Notes: generated by a model not told the origin, from the letters alone. Shown: positions 26,764 to 35,919, counted from the first letter of the stretch. The stretch: DNA of 64,000 nt from Thalassovita mediterranea (GCF_001458435.1 NZ_CYSF01000006.1:372001-436000); one strand, 5' to 3'. Numbers and translations: made by a program.

Positions 26764-28185
26764 ATGAACGATTCATCTTTTCGTCCTTTTGAAACAGCGT
26801 TGGATCAGGCGTCTGCGCTGAATGTGTTGCGAGAAGCGACACGGGGCGCAGACGATGGAGAGCTGTTTCTAGAGCGCCGCCGCGCCGAAGCGCTGGTGTT
26901 TGATGACGGACGGTTGAAAAACGCCTCCTACGATGCGTCGGAGGGATTCGGCCTGCGTGCCGTACGCGGCGAGGTGACAGGCTACGCCCATTCAACCGAA
27001 CTCAGCGAATCTGCGCTGCGCCGCGCAGCCCAAACTGCCCGTCTGGCCGTGGGCGCAGGTGGCGGCACATTGGCCGACGCGCCACAGGCGACCAACACCC
27101 GCCTTTATACTGACGAAGACCCCATCGCAGGCGCCACCTTCCCGGTGAAGGTAGACACCTTGCGTGAAATCGACGCCTTCGCCCGCGATTTGGACCCGCG
27201 CGTGGTGCAGGTATCCGCGACCATCGCCGCATCGCTACAGGAGGTCGAGATCTTGCGCCCCGACGGCACCCACCTGCGCGATGTGCGTCCGATGACGCGG
27301 GTAAACGTGTCCGTCATCGTCGAACAAAACGGCCGCCGTGAAAGTGGATCGGCGGGCGGTGGTGGCCGCGTTGGTCTGGATGGATTGATCGCCCCTGCAG
27401 ACTGGCAGGCCAAAACCCGTGAGGCGCTGCGCGTCGCAGTGGTCAATCTGGACGCCGAACCTGCACCTGCGGGGGTGATGGACGTGGTTCTGGGGCCGGG
27501 TTGGCCCGGTATTCTGCTGCACGAAGCGATCGGTCACGGCCTTGAGGGTGATTTTAACCGCAAGGGCTCTTCCGCCTTCGCCGGCCTGATGGGCCAGCGC
27601 ATTGCCGCACCGGGCGTGACTGTTCTGGACGACGGCACCATCCCTGATCGCCGTGGCTCTATCAGCTTTGACGATGAGGGCACGCCTTCGGCCAAGAATG
27701 TGTTGATCGAGGACGGCATTCTGGTGGGCTATATGCAGGACCGCCAAAACGCCCGCTTGATGGGGGTCAAACCCACCGGCAACGGACGCCGCGAAAGCTA
27801 TGCCCACGCACCAATGCCGCGGATGACCAACACATATATGTTGGGCGGAAACGCCACGCCCGAGGATATCGTGGCTGATCTAAAGGATGGCATCTACGCC
27901 GTCGGATTTGGCGGCGGTCAGGTAGACATCACCAATGGCAAATTCGTCTTCTCCTGCACCGAGGCCTATCGCGTACAAAACGGCAAGGTCGGCGCGCCGG
28001 TAAAAGGCGCGACGCTGATTGGCGACGGCGCGACAGCGCTGAAACAGATCCGCGCGCTTGGCAATGATATGGCCTTGGATCCGGGCATGGGCAACTGCGG
28101 CAAGCAGGGCCAATGGGTCCCCGTGGGCGTTGGCCAGCCGACCGTCATGATCGGCGGCCTCACCGTAGGCGGTTCCGCCACCTAA
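26764..28185 (+). CDS. tldD: TldD metalloprotease
   Basis: 473 residues. TldD/PmbA family with the zinc motif HEAIGHGLEGDF (His-Glu-x3-His near residue 253) followed by KGSSAFAGLMGQRIA, and the C-terminal block CTEAYRVQNGKVGAPVKGATLIGDG. TldD works with TldE(PmbA) to trim small peptides, for example microcin B17 leader or CcdA; in alphaproteobacteria its natural substrate is unsettled. TldE is not in the window. Divergent from ctaC. Confidence 0.95.
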   Translation: MNDSSFRPFETALDQASALNVLREATRGADDGELFLERRRAEALVFDDGRLKNASYDASEGFGLRAVRGEVTGYAHSTELSESALRRAAQTARLAVGAGGGTLADAPQATNTRLYTDEDPIAGATFPVKVDTLREIDAFARDLDPRVVQVSATIAASLQEVEILRPDGTHLRDVRPMTRVNVSVIVEQNGRRESGSAGGGGRVGLDGLIAPADWQAKTREALRVAVVNLDAEPAPAGVMDVVLGPGWPGILLHEAIGHGLEGDFNRKGSSAFAGLMGQRIAAPGVTVLDDGTIPDRRGSISFDDEGTPSAKNVLIEDGILVGYMQDRQNARLMGVKPTGNGRRESYAHAPMPRMTNTYMLGGNATPEDIVADLKDGIYAVGFGGGQVDITNGKFVFSCTEAYRVQNGKVGAPVKGATLIGDGATALKQIRALGNDMALDPGMGNCGKQGQWVPVGVGQPTVMIGGLTVGGSAT

Positions 28186-28194
28186 GTGAGTTCT

Positions 28195-28220
28195 GGCGCC
28201 GCGTGGTGTTATGCGGCGCC
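28195..28220 (+). terminator. hairpin downstream of tldD
   Basis: Perfect 8-bp GC-rich arms GGCGCCGC / GCGGCGCC with a 10-nt loop directly after the tldD stop. No T-run, so its stopping power is uncertain. Confidence 0.45.
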
Positions 28221-28246
28221 GAAACCTGCATCTGATTCATCATCTG

Positions 28247-28252
28247 TTAACC
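28247..28252 (+). promoter_or_regulatory. possible CtrA half-site upstream of dprA
   Basis: GTTAACCA includes TTAACC, the core of the alphaproteobacterial CtrA half-site, 46 bp before the dprA ATG. Only a half-site is seen; a second TTAA at the required spacing is absent. Listed because dprA is CtrA-dependent in Rhodobacter capsulatus. Confidence 0.3.
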
Positions 28253-28297
28253 AGACTCACCTTAGGACTAATGGGGCAAGACGGCGGAGCCCTGTGA

Positions 28298-29536
28298 ATG
28301 AAACCTGACCCTAACTCCAAATCCCCTCTGACCCCACCCACCTCGGAGGAAGATCGGGTTGCTTGGCTCCGCCTTATTCGATCTTATCGCGTGGGACCGT
28401 CCACCTTTCATCGCCTGATGGGCGAACACGGGTCCGCACAGGCAGCATTGGTCGCCCTGCCCGATGTTGCGGCCAAGGCTGGAGTCAAGGACTACACACC
28501 TTACGATCCAGCACTGGCGCGACGGGAGATTGATCTGGCCCGTGCGATCGGCGCAGAGATGCTGTGCCTCGGGGCGCCAGGGTATCCAGCCGATCTGGCC
28601 GAGATCAGCGACGCCCCACCTGTCCTTTGGGCGCTTGGCCGTATGAACCTGCTGACACAGCCCAAGGTCGGCTTGGTCGGCGCGCGCAATGCTTCGTCGT
28701 TGGGCACGCGGATGGCACGCCATCTGGCCACGGATCTGGGTCGGGCAGGACTGGTTGTTGTGTCGGGGCTGGCGCGCGGCATTGATGCCGCAGCACATAG
28801 CGCGGCGCTAAACAGCGGAACCATCGCGGTGCTGGCTGGCGGTGCAGACACTATTTATCCCAGCGAGAACACCACACTTTATACTACGATCCGCGAAAAG
28901 GGCCTGATCCTCTCGGAACGTCCCTTTGGCCTGCACCCCAAAGCGCGTGATTTTCCGCGTCGCAACCGGATCATTTCCGGCCTTGCTCAGGCGCTGGTCG
29001 TGGTAGAGGCCGCGTATCGATCCGGCAGCTTAATCACCGCGCGCACGGCACTTGATCAGGGGCGCGAAGTTCTATCAGTTCCCGGCCACCCGTTGGATGC
29101 CCGGGCTGGCGGATGCAACGCACTGATCCGTGATGGTGCCCGACTGGTGCGAAATGGCGCCGATATTCTGGAAGCACTGCCCCCTGCCATATCCGCGCCG
29201 GATCATACTGCAACAGCCAACCGCGATCGACGCGCCCAGCCAAAACTGGATCTGCAAGATGCCGCACCGGACCAGACCAAACCAAATGCACCGCCACCCT
29301 CGGCCCCGCCCGCTTCACCGGCCCAGCGCGGGCTGCGTGAAACCGCCCGATTGCACCAGCAAATCCTGTCACGCCTTAGCCCCACCCCTGTGGCCGAGGA
29401 TCAGCTGATCCGCGACATCGGCGCCCCGGCGCGCCAGATCGCACCTGCTCTGACGGATCTGGAAATGACGGGTGACATCAAACGCCAACCCGGCGGCCTG
29501 CTATCACGCCCCCCGAATGCGACGGGGTCAAAATAG
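28298..29536 (+). CDS. dprA: DNA-processing protein DprA
   Basis: 412 residues. N-terminal region with RLIRSYRVGPSTFHRLM, then the extended Rossmann DprA domain: LVGARNASSLGTRMARHLA, VVVSGLARGIDAAAHSAAL, VLAGGADTIYPSEN and SERPFGLHPKARDFPRRNRIISGLA. The C-terminal Pro/Ala linker leads to a small winged-helix domain (DQLIRDIGAPARQIAPALTDLEM). DprA loads RecA on incoming single-stranded DNA in transformation and gene transfer agent uptake. Upstream of topA, a common linkage. Confidence 0.96.
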   Translation: MKPDPNSKSPLTPPTSEEDRVAWLRLIRSYRVGPSTFHRLMGEHGSAQAALVALPDVAAKAGVKDYTPYDPALARREIDLARAIGAEMLCLGAPGYPADLAEISDAPPVLWALGRMNLLTQPKVGLVGARNASSLGTRMARHLATDLGRAGLVVVSGLARGIDAAAHSAALNSGTIAVLAGGADTIYPSENTTLYTTIREKGLILSERPFGLHPKARDFPRRNRIISGLAQALVVVEAAYRSGSLITARTALDQGREVLSVPGHPLDARAGGCNALIRDGARLVRNGADILEALPPAISAPDHTATANRDRRAQPKLDLQDAAPDQTKPNAPPPSAPPASPAQRGLRETARLHQQILSRLSPTPVAEDQLIRDIGAPARQIAPALTDLEMTGDIKRQPGGLLSRPPNATGSK

Positions 29537-29744
29537 GCCCCCGCCCAACTTGCAGGCCCGCGCGCCCCATGAATACGCATGGCGCCCGCGCCGCAAACCT
29601 GTTCATCTGACAATGCGCTATTGACCTCACAAACCCGCCATTTAGGTCGTTAGAAAGAGAGGAATTGACAATCCCCTCTTGCAGGCCCCATTTTGCGCGG
29701 CCATAGAACGCACGAGTTTTTTTACCATAGAGGTCGCCTCAGAC

Positions 29745-32177
29745 ATGCCAGTCGTTGTTGTAGAATCTCCGGCCAAGGCCAAGACAATTAACAAATATCT
29801 TGGCTCGGATTATACGGTTTTGGCGTCTTACGGCCACGTCCGCGACCTGCCACCCAAAGACGGATCAGTCGACACAGACGACGATTTTGCCATGACATGG
29901 GAGGTGGGAAACGATTCCCGCAAACACGTCAAAGCCATCGCCGACGCGCTGAAAGACGACAACGAACTGATCCTCGCGACCGACCCCGATCGCGAAGGAG
30001 AGGCGATCAGCTGGCACCTCGAAGAAGCGCTGCGCAAACGCCGCGCGGTGAAAAAGGACACACCGGTGAGCCGCGTGGTTTTCAACGCGATCACCAAATC
30101 CGCCGTGACCGAGGCAATGCAAAATCCCCGTCAGGTCGACACCGATCTGGTGGAGGCCTATCTGGCCCGCCGCGCGCTGGACTACCTGGTAGGCTTCAAA
30201 CTGTCGCCGGTTCTGTGGCGCAAACTGCCCGGCGCACGTTCTGCCGGTCGTGTGCAATCGGTCTGCCTGCGTCTGATCGTAGAGCGCGAGATGGAGATTG
30301 AGGCGTTCAATCCGCAGGAATACTGGTCGGTGAAAGCCATGCTCGCCACCCCGCGCGGGCAGGAGTATGAGGCGCGCCTGACCGTTCTGGGTGGTGACAA
30401 ACTCGACAAGTTCTCGATCACCAATGAAACGCAGGCCGAACTGGCCGTGCAGGCGATCAACAGCCGTGATCTGACCATCACCTCGGTCGAGGCAAAACCG
30501 GGCAGCCGCAATCCATCGGCGCCCTTCATGACCTCTACCCTGCAGCAAGAGGCCAGCCGCAAGTTTGGCATGGGTGCGCGCCAATGTATGAACGCCGCGC
30601 AGCGCCTCTATGAAGCGGGCTACATCACCTATATGCGGACCGACGGCATCGACATGGCGCCCGAGGCGATCACCGCCGCGCGCGAAGAGATTGCCACCCG
30701 CTACGGTGCCGAATATGTGCCAGACAGCCCGCGCATCTACAAAAACAAAGCCAAAAACGCACAGGAAGCGCACGAATGTATCCGCCCCACCGATATGTCT
30801 GTGGACGCCGGCCAATTGGCCAAGCTGGAGGCGGATCAGCGCAAGCTGTATGACCTGATTTGGAAACGGACCTTGGCCTGTCAGATGGCGGGTGCCCGTC
30901 TGGAGCGCACCACCGTCGATATCGGCAGCGACGACCAACAGGTCGGCCTACGCGCCACCGGTCAGGTGGTGATGTTTGACGGTTTCATGCGCGTCTATGA
31001 AGAGGGCCGCGATGATGTGGCCAGTGGGGACGAGGACGACAAGCGCCTGCCGCAGGTGATGCAGGGCGAAAAGGCCGACAAACGCAGCGTCAGCCCCGAA
31101 CAGCATTTCACCCAGCCGCCGCCTCGCTACACCGAGGCAACGCTGGTCAAAAAGATGGAAGAACTGGGCATTGGCCGCCCATCGACCTACGCATCGGTCC
31201 TGGGCACGATCCAGGAACGCGAATACGTCCGCAAGGATAAAAACCGCCTGTTCCCAGAGGATAAGGGCCGAATCGTTACCATCTTCCTGCTGAATTTCTT
31301 CCGCAAATACGTCGGCTATGACTTCACCGCCCAGCTGGAGGAACAGCTGGACGATGTGTCTGCGGGCGAACGTGATTATAAAAGCGTTCTGGAACGGTTC
31401 TGGCGCGATTTTGGCGCGGCGATTGCCGAAACCACAGAATTGCGGATTACCGAGGTTCTGGATGTTCTGGACGACGCACTCGCGCCGCAGCTGTACCCGC
31501 CGCGCGAGGACGGCACAGATCCCCGCGTCTGCCCGAAATGTGGCAACGGCCAGCTGCACCTGAAAACATCGCGCACCGGCGGGTTTGTTGGCTGTGGCAA
31601 CTACCCCGAATGCACCTACACCCGCCCCATCGCCGGTGAAGGCGCTGAGGGTGAGGAAAAACTCCTCGGCACCGATGGTGAGGATGAAATTTGGCTGAAG
31701 GATGGCCGTTACGGTCCCTACGTTCAGCGTGGTGAGGCGACGCCGGAGAATAAGAAGCCCAAGCGTTCCTCCCTGCCGCAGACCCGCCATGGCGGCTGGC
31801 CCAAGGCAGAGACAACGCTGGAACAGGCGTTGAAACTCCTCAGCCTGCCGCGCAACGTGGGCGATCACCCCGATGGCGGCAAGATGAGCGTGATGGAAGG
31901 CCGCTATGGCCCCTACATCAAATGGGAAAAGGTGAACGCCACCCTCCCCAAGGATGTGGAACCCAAAGACATCACCGTCGAACAAGCGGTTGAGCTGGTG
32001 AACGAAAAGGCGGCGAAAAAGCCGGGCCGCAAGAAGGCGGCGGCAAAGACCACTGCCAAGAAACCCGCGGCGAAAAAAACCACCGCGAAAAAGGCAACGG
32101 CGAAGGCGACGACCAAGAAAGCCCCGGCTAAGAAGGCAGCGCCAAAGAAAACAGCCGCCAAAGACGCTGACGCATAA
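29745..32177 (+). CDS. topA: DNA topoisomerase I
   Basis: 810 residues from the ATG at 29745 (MPVVVVESPAKAKTINKYL). Toprim domain with VESPAKA, DPDREGEAISWHL; the active-site tyrosine is Tyr296 in ITYMRTDG. One four-Cys zinc finger (CPKCGNGQLHL...GCGNYPEC) near residue 595, fewer than in E. coli. Repeated topo C-terminal units follow, including RYGPYVQRG and RYGPYIKWE. The last 54 residues are a Lys/Ala/Thr-rich tail (KKPAAKKTTAKK), likely a DNA-binding anchor. Relaxes negative supercoils. Confidence 0.97.
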   Translation: MPVVVVESPAKAKTINKYLGSDYTVLASYGHVRDLPPKDGSVDTDDDFAMTWEVGNDSRKHVKAIADALKDDNELILATDPDREGEAISWHLEEALRKRRAVKKDTPVSRVVFNAITKSAVTEAMQNPRQVDTDLVEAYLARRALDYLVGFKLSPVLWRKLPGARSAGRVQSVCLRLIVEREMEIEAFNPQEYWSVKAMLATPRGQEYEARLTVLGGDKLDKFSITNETQAELAVQAINSRDLTITSVEAKPGSRNPSAPFMTSTLQQEASRKFGMGARQCMNAAQRLYEAGYITYMRTDGIDMAPEAITAAREEIATRYGAEYVPDSPRIYKNKAKNAQEAHECIRPTDMSVDAGQLAKLEADQRKLYDLIWKRTLACQMAGARLERTTVDIGSDDQQVGLRATGQVVMFDGFMRVYEEGRDDVASGDEDDKRLPQVMQGEKADKRSVSPEQHFTQPPPRYTEATLVKKMEELGIGRPSTYASVLGTIQEREYVRKDKNRLFPEDKGRIVTIFLLNFFRKYVGYDFTAQLEEQLDDVSAGERDYKSVLERFWRDFGAAIAETTELRITEVLDVLDDALAPQLYPPREDGTDPRVCPKCGNGQLHLKTSRTGGFVGCGNYPECTYTRPIAGEGAEGEEKLLGTDGEDEIWLKDGRYGPYVQRGEATPENKKPKRSSLPQTRHGGWPKAETTLEQALKLLSLPRNVGDHPDGGKMSVMEGRYGPYIKWEKVNATLPKDVEPKDITVEQAVELVNEKAAKKPGRKKAAAKTTAKKPAAKKTTAKKATAKATTKKAPAKKAAPKKTAAKDADA

Positions 32178-32179
32178 AG

Positions 32180-32203
32180 AAACGGGCCCGAGGGCCCGTT
32201 TTC
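32180..32203 (+). terminator. topA terminator
   Basis: AAACGGGCC / GGCCCGTTT stem with a CGAG loop followed by TTCCTTT, starting three bases after the topA stop. Confidence 0.85.
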
Positions 32204-32372
32204 CTTTGCGCGAGTTTTGCTTGCATCTGTGGCCTTTTCGCCCAAGGCGCAATATGGCATGACACCATCTCCTCATGACGTGGCGATGCAGCCGAATGGT
32301 TAGAAGCGGCCCAGCCCCCATATGCCACTGATTGAACTGGCCATGCGACACGAGGTGGTGCAGAGTATCGCG

Positions 32373-33011
32373 ATGGCTACCATCGAATACATCTACTCGG
32401 CGCATTCAGCCTTCGCATATCTCGGGTCTAGCGAGCTGAGCAAAATTTGCGCCGAACATCATGTCACCCTGATCCACAAACCGGTTTTGCTGTCTCCAGT
32501 CGTCGAGGCTCAAGGCAGCCTGCCCTTTGCGGCCCGAACACAGGCACATGTGGATTACTTCTTTGGCCGTGAGATCGAACGCTGGGCGGAATACCGAAAC
32601 GTTCCGGTCATCAATTTCAGGCCCACCCATCATGATGCGGATTATAGCGTCGCGTCGGGCATGATCCTTGCCCTCGGGGACAGCGGGCCGGAAACAGATC
32701 GTATGGCACACCGTCTGCTAGAGGCGCATTGGCGCGACGATGCCGACCTTTCCTGCCAACAGACACTTGCCACCATCGCCACCGATTTGGGACATGATGC
32801 ACCGAGCCTGCTTCAACGTGCTTCTTCTGAGGCAGTGCAGGATCAACTACTACAAAATTCGATTTGGGCACGTGGCCTGAATGTTTTTGGATCTCCGACC
32901 TACATTGTCGATGGTGATCCGTTTTACGGACAAGATCACCTTGAATTGGTGAAACGCGCCGTGTGCCAACCCTTTGCCGCCTCGACATGGGAGAACCCTG
33001 CGGTGGATTAG
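32373..33011 (+). CDS. DsbA-fold 2-hydroxychromene-2-carboxylate isomerase-like protein
   Basis: 212 residues from the ATG at 32373; a longer frame upstream is not conserved. Thioredoxin-like DsbA family of the kappa-GST/HCCA isomerase group: IEYIYSAHSAFAYLGSSEL places Ser where DsbA has the CxxC, and the C-terminal NVFGSPTYIVDGDPFYGQDHLELVKR is diagnostic. HCCA isomerases use glutathione in naphthalene degradation, but no such pathway is seen here, so a general glutathione-linked role is more likely. Monocistronic. Confidence 0.82.
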   Translation: MATIEYIYSAHSAFAYLGSSELSKICAEHHVTLIHKPVLLSPVVEAQGSLPFAARTQAHVDYFFGREIERWAEYRNVPVINFRPTHHDADYSVASGMILALGDSGPETDRMAHRLLEAHWRDDADLSCQQTLATIATDLGHDAPSLLQRASSEAVQDQLLQNSIWARGLNVFGSPTYIVDGDPFYGQDHLELVKRAVCQPFAASTWENPAVD

Positions 33012-33038
33012 GCCATCCCCCAGAGGGGGCGCATAGCG

Positions 33039-33081
33039 TTGACCAACTCCGCACGCCCCAAAATACGTATGCGCATACGTA
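33039..33081 (+). promoter_or_regulatory. predicted sco promoter with overlapping 18-bp palindromic operator
   Basis: TTGACC at 33039-33044 is followed after 16-17 bp by AAATAC/AATACG, a sigma-70-like pair. A perfect palindrome TACGTATGCGCATACGTA occupies 33064-33081 and covers the -10, as expected for a repressor operator. About 93 bp upstream of scoA; a second -35-like TTGACA lies at 33108-33113. The regulator is not adjacent. Confidence 0.55.
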
Positions 33082-33165
33082 GGAATACGATGTGCCCCTC
33101 CCTCACATTGACAGCGATCCGACGCCACGTCACAACCAATCCCATACCTGAAATGGGAGATTTCG

Positions 33166-33888
33166 ATGAAAAAAGTCTATCCGAACGCCGCGGCGGCCCT
33201 GGACGGGCTGCTACATGACGGCATGTTCATTGCCTCGGGTGGTTTTGGCCTCTGCGGTATTCCTGAATTGCTGCTGGACGCCATCAAGGATGCGGGCACC
33301 AAGGATCTGACCTTTGCCTCCAACAACGCGGGTGTGGATGATTTCGGCATCGGCATCCTGTTGCAGACCAAGCAGGTCAAAAAGATGATCTCGTCCTACG
33401 TGGGCGAAAATGCCGAGTTTATGCGCCAGTACCTCTCGGGCGAGCTAGAACTGGAATTTAACCCGCAAGGCACGCTGGCCGAACGCATGCGCGCAGGTGG
33501 TGCGGGCATCCCCGGTTTCTTCACCAAAACGGGTGTGGGCACGGTGATTGCCGAAGGCAAGATGGAAAAACAGTTCCCCACCGGCCCTGATGGCGCGATG
33601 GAGGATTACATCATGGAGGAAGGTATCTTTGCCGACCTCGCCATCGTGAAAGCGTGGAAAGCCGATGAAACCGGCAACCTCGTGTTCCGCAAAACCGCCC
33701 GCAACTTCAACGCCCCTGCGGCCACCTGTGGCAAGGTCTGCGTTGTCGAGGTTGAGGAAATCGTACCGACCGGCAGCTTGGATCCCGACAGCATCCACCT
33801 GCCTGGCATCTATGTGCATCGCATCATCAAGGGCGATCACGAAAAACGTATCGAACAGCGCACCGTTCGTCCGCGCGAGGAGGCATAA
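33166..33888 (+). CDS. scoA: succinyl-CoA:3-ketoacid CoA-transferase subunit A
   Basis: 240 residues. Family I CoA-transferase alpha subunit: [19 protein letters not shown] (coenzyme-binding glycine motif), [38 protein letters not shown] and [16 protein letters not shown]. With ScoB it moves CoA between succinyl-CoA and acetoacetate, linking acetoacetate/ketone use or PHB breakdown to the TCA cycle. Two bases separate it from scoB. A palindrome-bearing promoter is upstream. Confidence 0.95.
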   Translation: MKKVYPNAAAALDGLLHDGMFIASGGFGLCGIPELLLDAIKDAGTKDLTFASNNAGVDDFGIGILLQTKQVKKMISSYVGENAEFMRQYLSGELELEFNPQGTLAERMRAGGAGIPGFFTKTGVGTVIAEGKMEKQFPTGPDGAMEDYIMEEGIFADLAIVKAWKADETGNLVFRKTARNFNAPAATCGKVCVVEVEEIVPTGSLDPDSIHLPGIYVHRIIKGDHEKRIEQRTVRPREEA

Positions 33889-33890
33889 TC

Positions 33891-34535
33891 ATGGCCCAAG
33901 AAACCAAAGGATGGGATCGCAACCAAATGGCGGCACGCGCCGCACAGGAGTTGCAGGACGGCTGGTATGTAAACCTTGGCATCGGGATTCCGACGCTGGT
34001 CAGCAACTACATCCCCGAGGGTGTCGAGGTGACGCTGCAATCGGAAAACGGTATGCTGGGCATGGGCCCCTTCCCCGTTGAAGGCGAAGAAGACGCCGAT
34101 CTGATCAACGCGGGTAAGCAGACGATTACTGAGTTGCCCCAAACCGCCTATTTCGATTCTGCACAGTCCTTCGCGATGATCCGCGGCGGCAAGATCGCTA
34201 TGGCCATCCTAGGTGCGATGGAGGTTGCCGAAAACGGCGACCTGGCGAACTGGATGATCCCCGGCAAGCTGGTCAAAGGCATGGGCGGTGCGATGGATCT
34301 GGTCGCCGGTGTGGGCCGTGTGGTTGTGGTAATGGATCACGCCAACAAACATGGCGTGTCCAAGGTGCTAAAGGAATGCACCCTGCCGTTGACCGGCAAG
34401 GGCGTGGTGGATCGCATCATCACCAACCTTGGCGTGCTGGACGTGGTTGAGGGCGGTCTGAAGATCGTTGAAACCGCCGAAGGTGTCACTGAGGACGAAC
34501 TGCGCGCCGCGACAGAGGCAACACTCGTCAACTGA
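33891..34535 (+). CDS. scoB: succinyl-CoA:3-ketoacid CoA-transferase subunit B
   Basis: 214 residues. Beta subunit with [18 protein letters not shown] and the catalytic glutamate in [13 protein letters not shown], which forms the glutamyl-CoA thioester, plus GGAMDLVAG and [23 protein letters not shown] lies 13 bases upstream of the ATG. Operates with ScoA as a heteromer. Strong terminator follows. Confidence 0.95.
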   Translation: MAQETKGWDRNQMAARAAQELQDGWYVNLGIGIPTLVSNYIPEGVEVTLQSENGMLGMGPFPVEGEEDADLINAGKQTITELPQTAYFDSAQSFAMIRGGKIAMAILGAMEVAENGDLANWMIPGKLVKGMGGAMDLVAGVGRVVVVMDHANKHGVSKVLKECTLPLTGKGVVDRIITNLGVLDVVEGGLKIVETAEGVTEDELRAATEATLVN

Positions 34536-34556
34536 TCGCCGCCAAAGAATACTGAC

Positions 34557-34587
34557 AGCCCCGGTCATCTGACCGGGGCTTTTGCTT
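34557..34587. terminator. bidirectional terminator between scoB and the transglycosylase gene
   Basis: Perfect 11-bp arms AGCCCCGGTCA / TGACCGGGGCT, 2-nt loop, followed by TTTGCTTTT. It lies between convergent genes. Confidence 0.9.
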
Positions 34588-35397
34588 TTAGGGCTGTAGA
34601 TTAAACACGCAACCATCTGAAATCAGCTCTGGCGGGGTTTTGCACAGCGCTTTCGCCACAGCAAAGGCCGCCAAAACCTTGGGCACATAATCGCGGGTTT
34701 CTGGATAGGGCGGCACACCTTCGTGCTTTTTCACCGCGTTTTCACCCGCATTATAGGCCGCCAGCGCCAGCACCGGATCGTTCTGAAATTCGCGCAGCAA
34801 CCAATCCAGATAGGCCACACCTCCGCGAATATTCTGGCCGGGGTCCATCACATCCTGCACACCAAACCGTTCGGCGGTGGCGGGGATCAGCTGCATCAAC
34901 CCCTGTGCCCCTGCGCCACTAATGGCATCCGCGCGTCCGCTGCTTTCTACGGCAATGACTGACAGCACCAGCGCCGGTGAGACGCGACTGTTCACACTGT
35001 TGATCAGGATCTGGGGCGCATGGGCATTGGCAATTGCCAGCAATGTATCAAGACGCGGCGCAGCAACAGAGTGACCTGCTGGTGCTTTGGCCAAGGCGTT
35101 CAGCACCGTCTCCAATCGCCCCGGGCCAGAGCTGGCGATATCAGGCGACACCTCCTGCCAGAACCAATCATAACGCCCAGCCGCCGCTGAACCCGGCACA
35201 TCAGGAGTATCGGTCGTTTGCGGTAATGTCGGCGCAACAGGGCGAACCTGCACCGTGATACGTTTGTTGGCGCCGGGAGCTGGCGGTTTAACTGTCTTGA
35301 ACGTGAAATCAGGAAACGGTTTTGGCCCGTCTGCCACCGCAGGGCTAACAATCAGCACCGCGCAGAATGCGGCGGTGTATTTGGGAAACCTTTTCAT
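34588..35397 (-). CDS. lytic transglycosylase, SLT domain
   Basis: 269 residues from the ATG at 35395-35397, giving a signal peptide MKRFPKYTAAFCAVLIVSPAVA. Middle region is Pro/Thr-rich, then the SLT fold: SVIAVESSGRADAISGAGAQGLMQL, where the Glu of VESSG is the catalytic acid, NIRGGVAYLDWLLREF, and LALAAYNAGENAVKKHEGVPPYPETRDYV. Cleaves peptidoglycan glycan strands to give 1,6-anhydro ends. It is divergent from the Tad pilus genes, so a role in opening a path for the pilus is possible but unproven. Confidence 0.9.
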   Translation of the reverse strand: MKRFPKYTAAFCAVLIVSPAVADGPKPFPDFTFKTVKPPAPGANKRITVQVRPVAPTLPQTTDTPDVPGSAAAGRYDWFWQEVSPDIASSGPGRLETVLNALAKAPAGHSVAAPRLDTLLAIANAHAPQILINSVNSRVSPALVLSVIAVESSGRADAISGAGAQGLMQLIPATAERFGVQDVMDPGQNIRGGVAYLDWLLREFQNDPVLALAAYNAGENAVKKHEGVPPYPETRDYVPKVLAAFAVAKALCKTPPELISDGCVFNLQP

Positions 35398-35628
35398 ATT
35401 GGGCCTGCTCTGCCTCTGATTTGGGCCGGAGTATGGCAGATCGCCTCTGTTCTGACCAGAAGTTGCACAAACGGAAGACAATTCAGGCATTAAATTACAC
35501 AATATCAAAAACTTAAATAAATTTTGGCAAAAATCTTGAATGCTCCCAAAAGGCACCAAACACGCCCCATTCGCGCCCCAATCAGAGGGCAAAACATACT
35601 CAGCCAAGGCAACAACACGCCAAGGACT

Positions 35629-35652
35629 GAAGCGGAGGTGAGAGACCGCTTC
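35629..35652 (+). promoter_or_regulatory. leader stem-loop of flp1
   Basis: GAAGCGG pairs with CCGCTTC around a 10-nt loop AGGTGAGAGA, 43 bases before the flp1 ATG. In copy 2 (36113-36136) the single leader substitution turns an A-U pair into G-U, keeping the stem. A palindrome GCCCTAGGGC at 35660-35669 follows. Confidence 0.45.
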
Positions 35653-35695
35653 GATAAACGCCCTAGGGCATACAGATCAGTTATGGAGAGAGATC

Positions 35696-35890
35696 ATGAT
35701 CAAGTTCATCAAAAACTTCCGCAAAGACGAATCCGGCGCAGTAACCGTTGACTGGGTTGTTCTGACCGCAGCCATCGTTGGCCTGGGCATCGCAGCCGTA
35801 ACCACCGTTTCCAACGGCATCGACACCGCAGCGACCTCGCTGGTGACCGACCTGGCAGCCACCTCCACTGCTGCCGAAGGTGTAAACTAA
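35696..35890 (+). CDS. flp: Flp-type pilin 1
   Basis: 64 residues, identical in sequence to Flp2. Short basic leader IKFIKNFRKDESG, cleavage after Gly by the prepilin peptidase, then the hydrophobic AVTVDWVVLTAAIVGLGI. The usual Glu-Tyr after the cleavage site is Asp-Trp, a variant seen in roseobacter pilins. The C-terminal part is Thr/Ala-rich. It is the structural subunit of the Tad pilus, used for attachment and biofilm. GGAGAGAG ribosome site. Own perfect terminator follows, so it is expressed as a separate, probably abundant mRNA. Confidence 0.93.
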   Translation: MIKFIKNFRKDESGAVTVDWVVLTAAIVGLGIAAVTTVSNGIDTAATSLVTDLAATSTAAEGVN

Positions 35891-35919
35891 GCCCCAACGC
35901 TTAGTCGAAACTGACGCAC

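Larger units (their letters stand above)
35558..35891 (+). repeat. tandem duplication, copy 1 (leader plus flp)
   Basis: 334 bp repeated at 36042-36375 (offset 484 bp) with two substitutions: A35631 versus G36115 in the leader, A35857 versus C36341 in the gene (synonymous Ala). It covers 138 bp of leader and the whole flp1 gene; the sequences diverge right after the stop codon. Confidence 0.95.

Noticed and set aside
33017-33029. CCCCC-AGA-GGGGG hairpin after the isomerase gene as a terminator
   Set aside because: Short stem with a three-base loop and no T-run; too weak to annotate.
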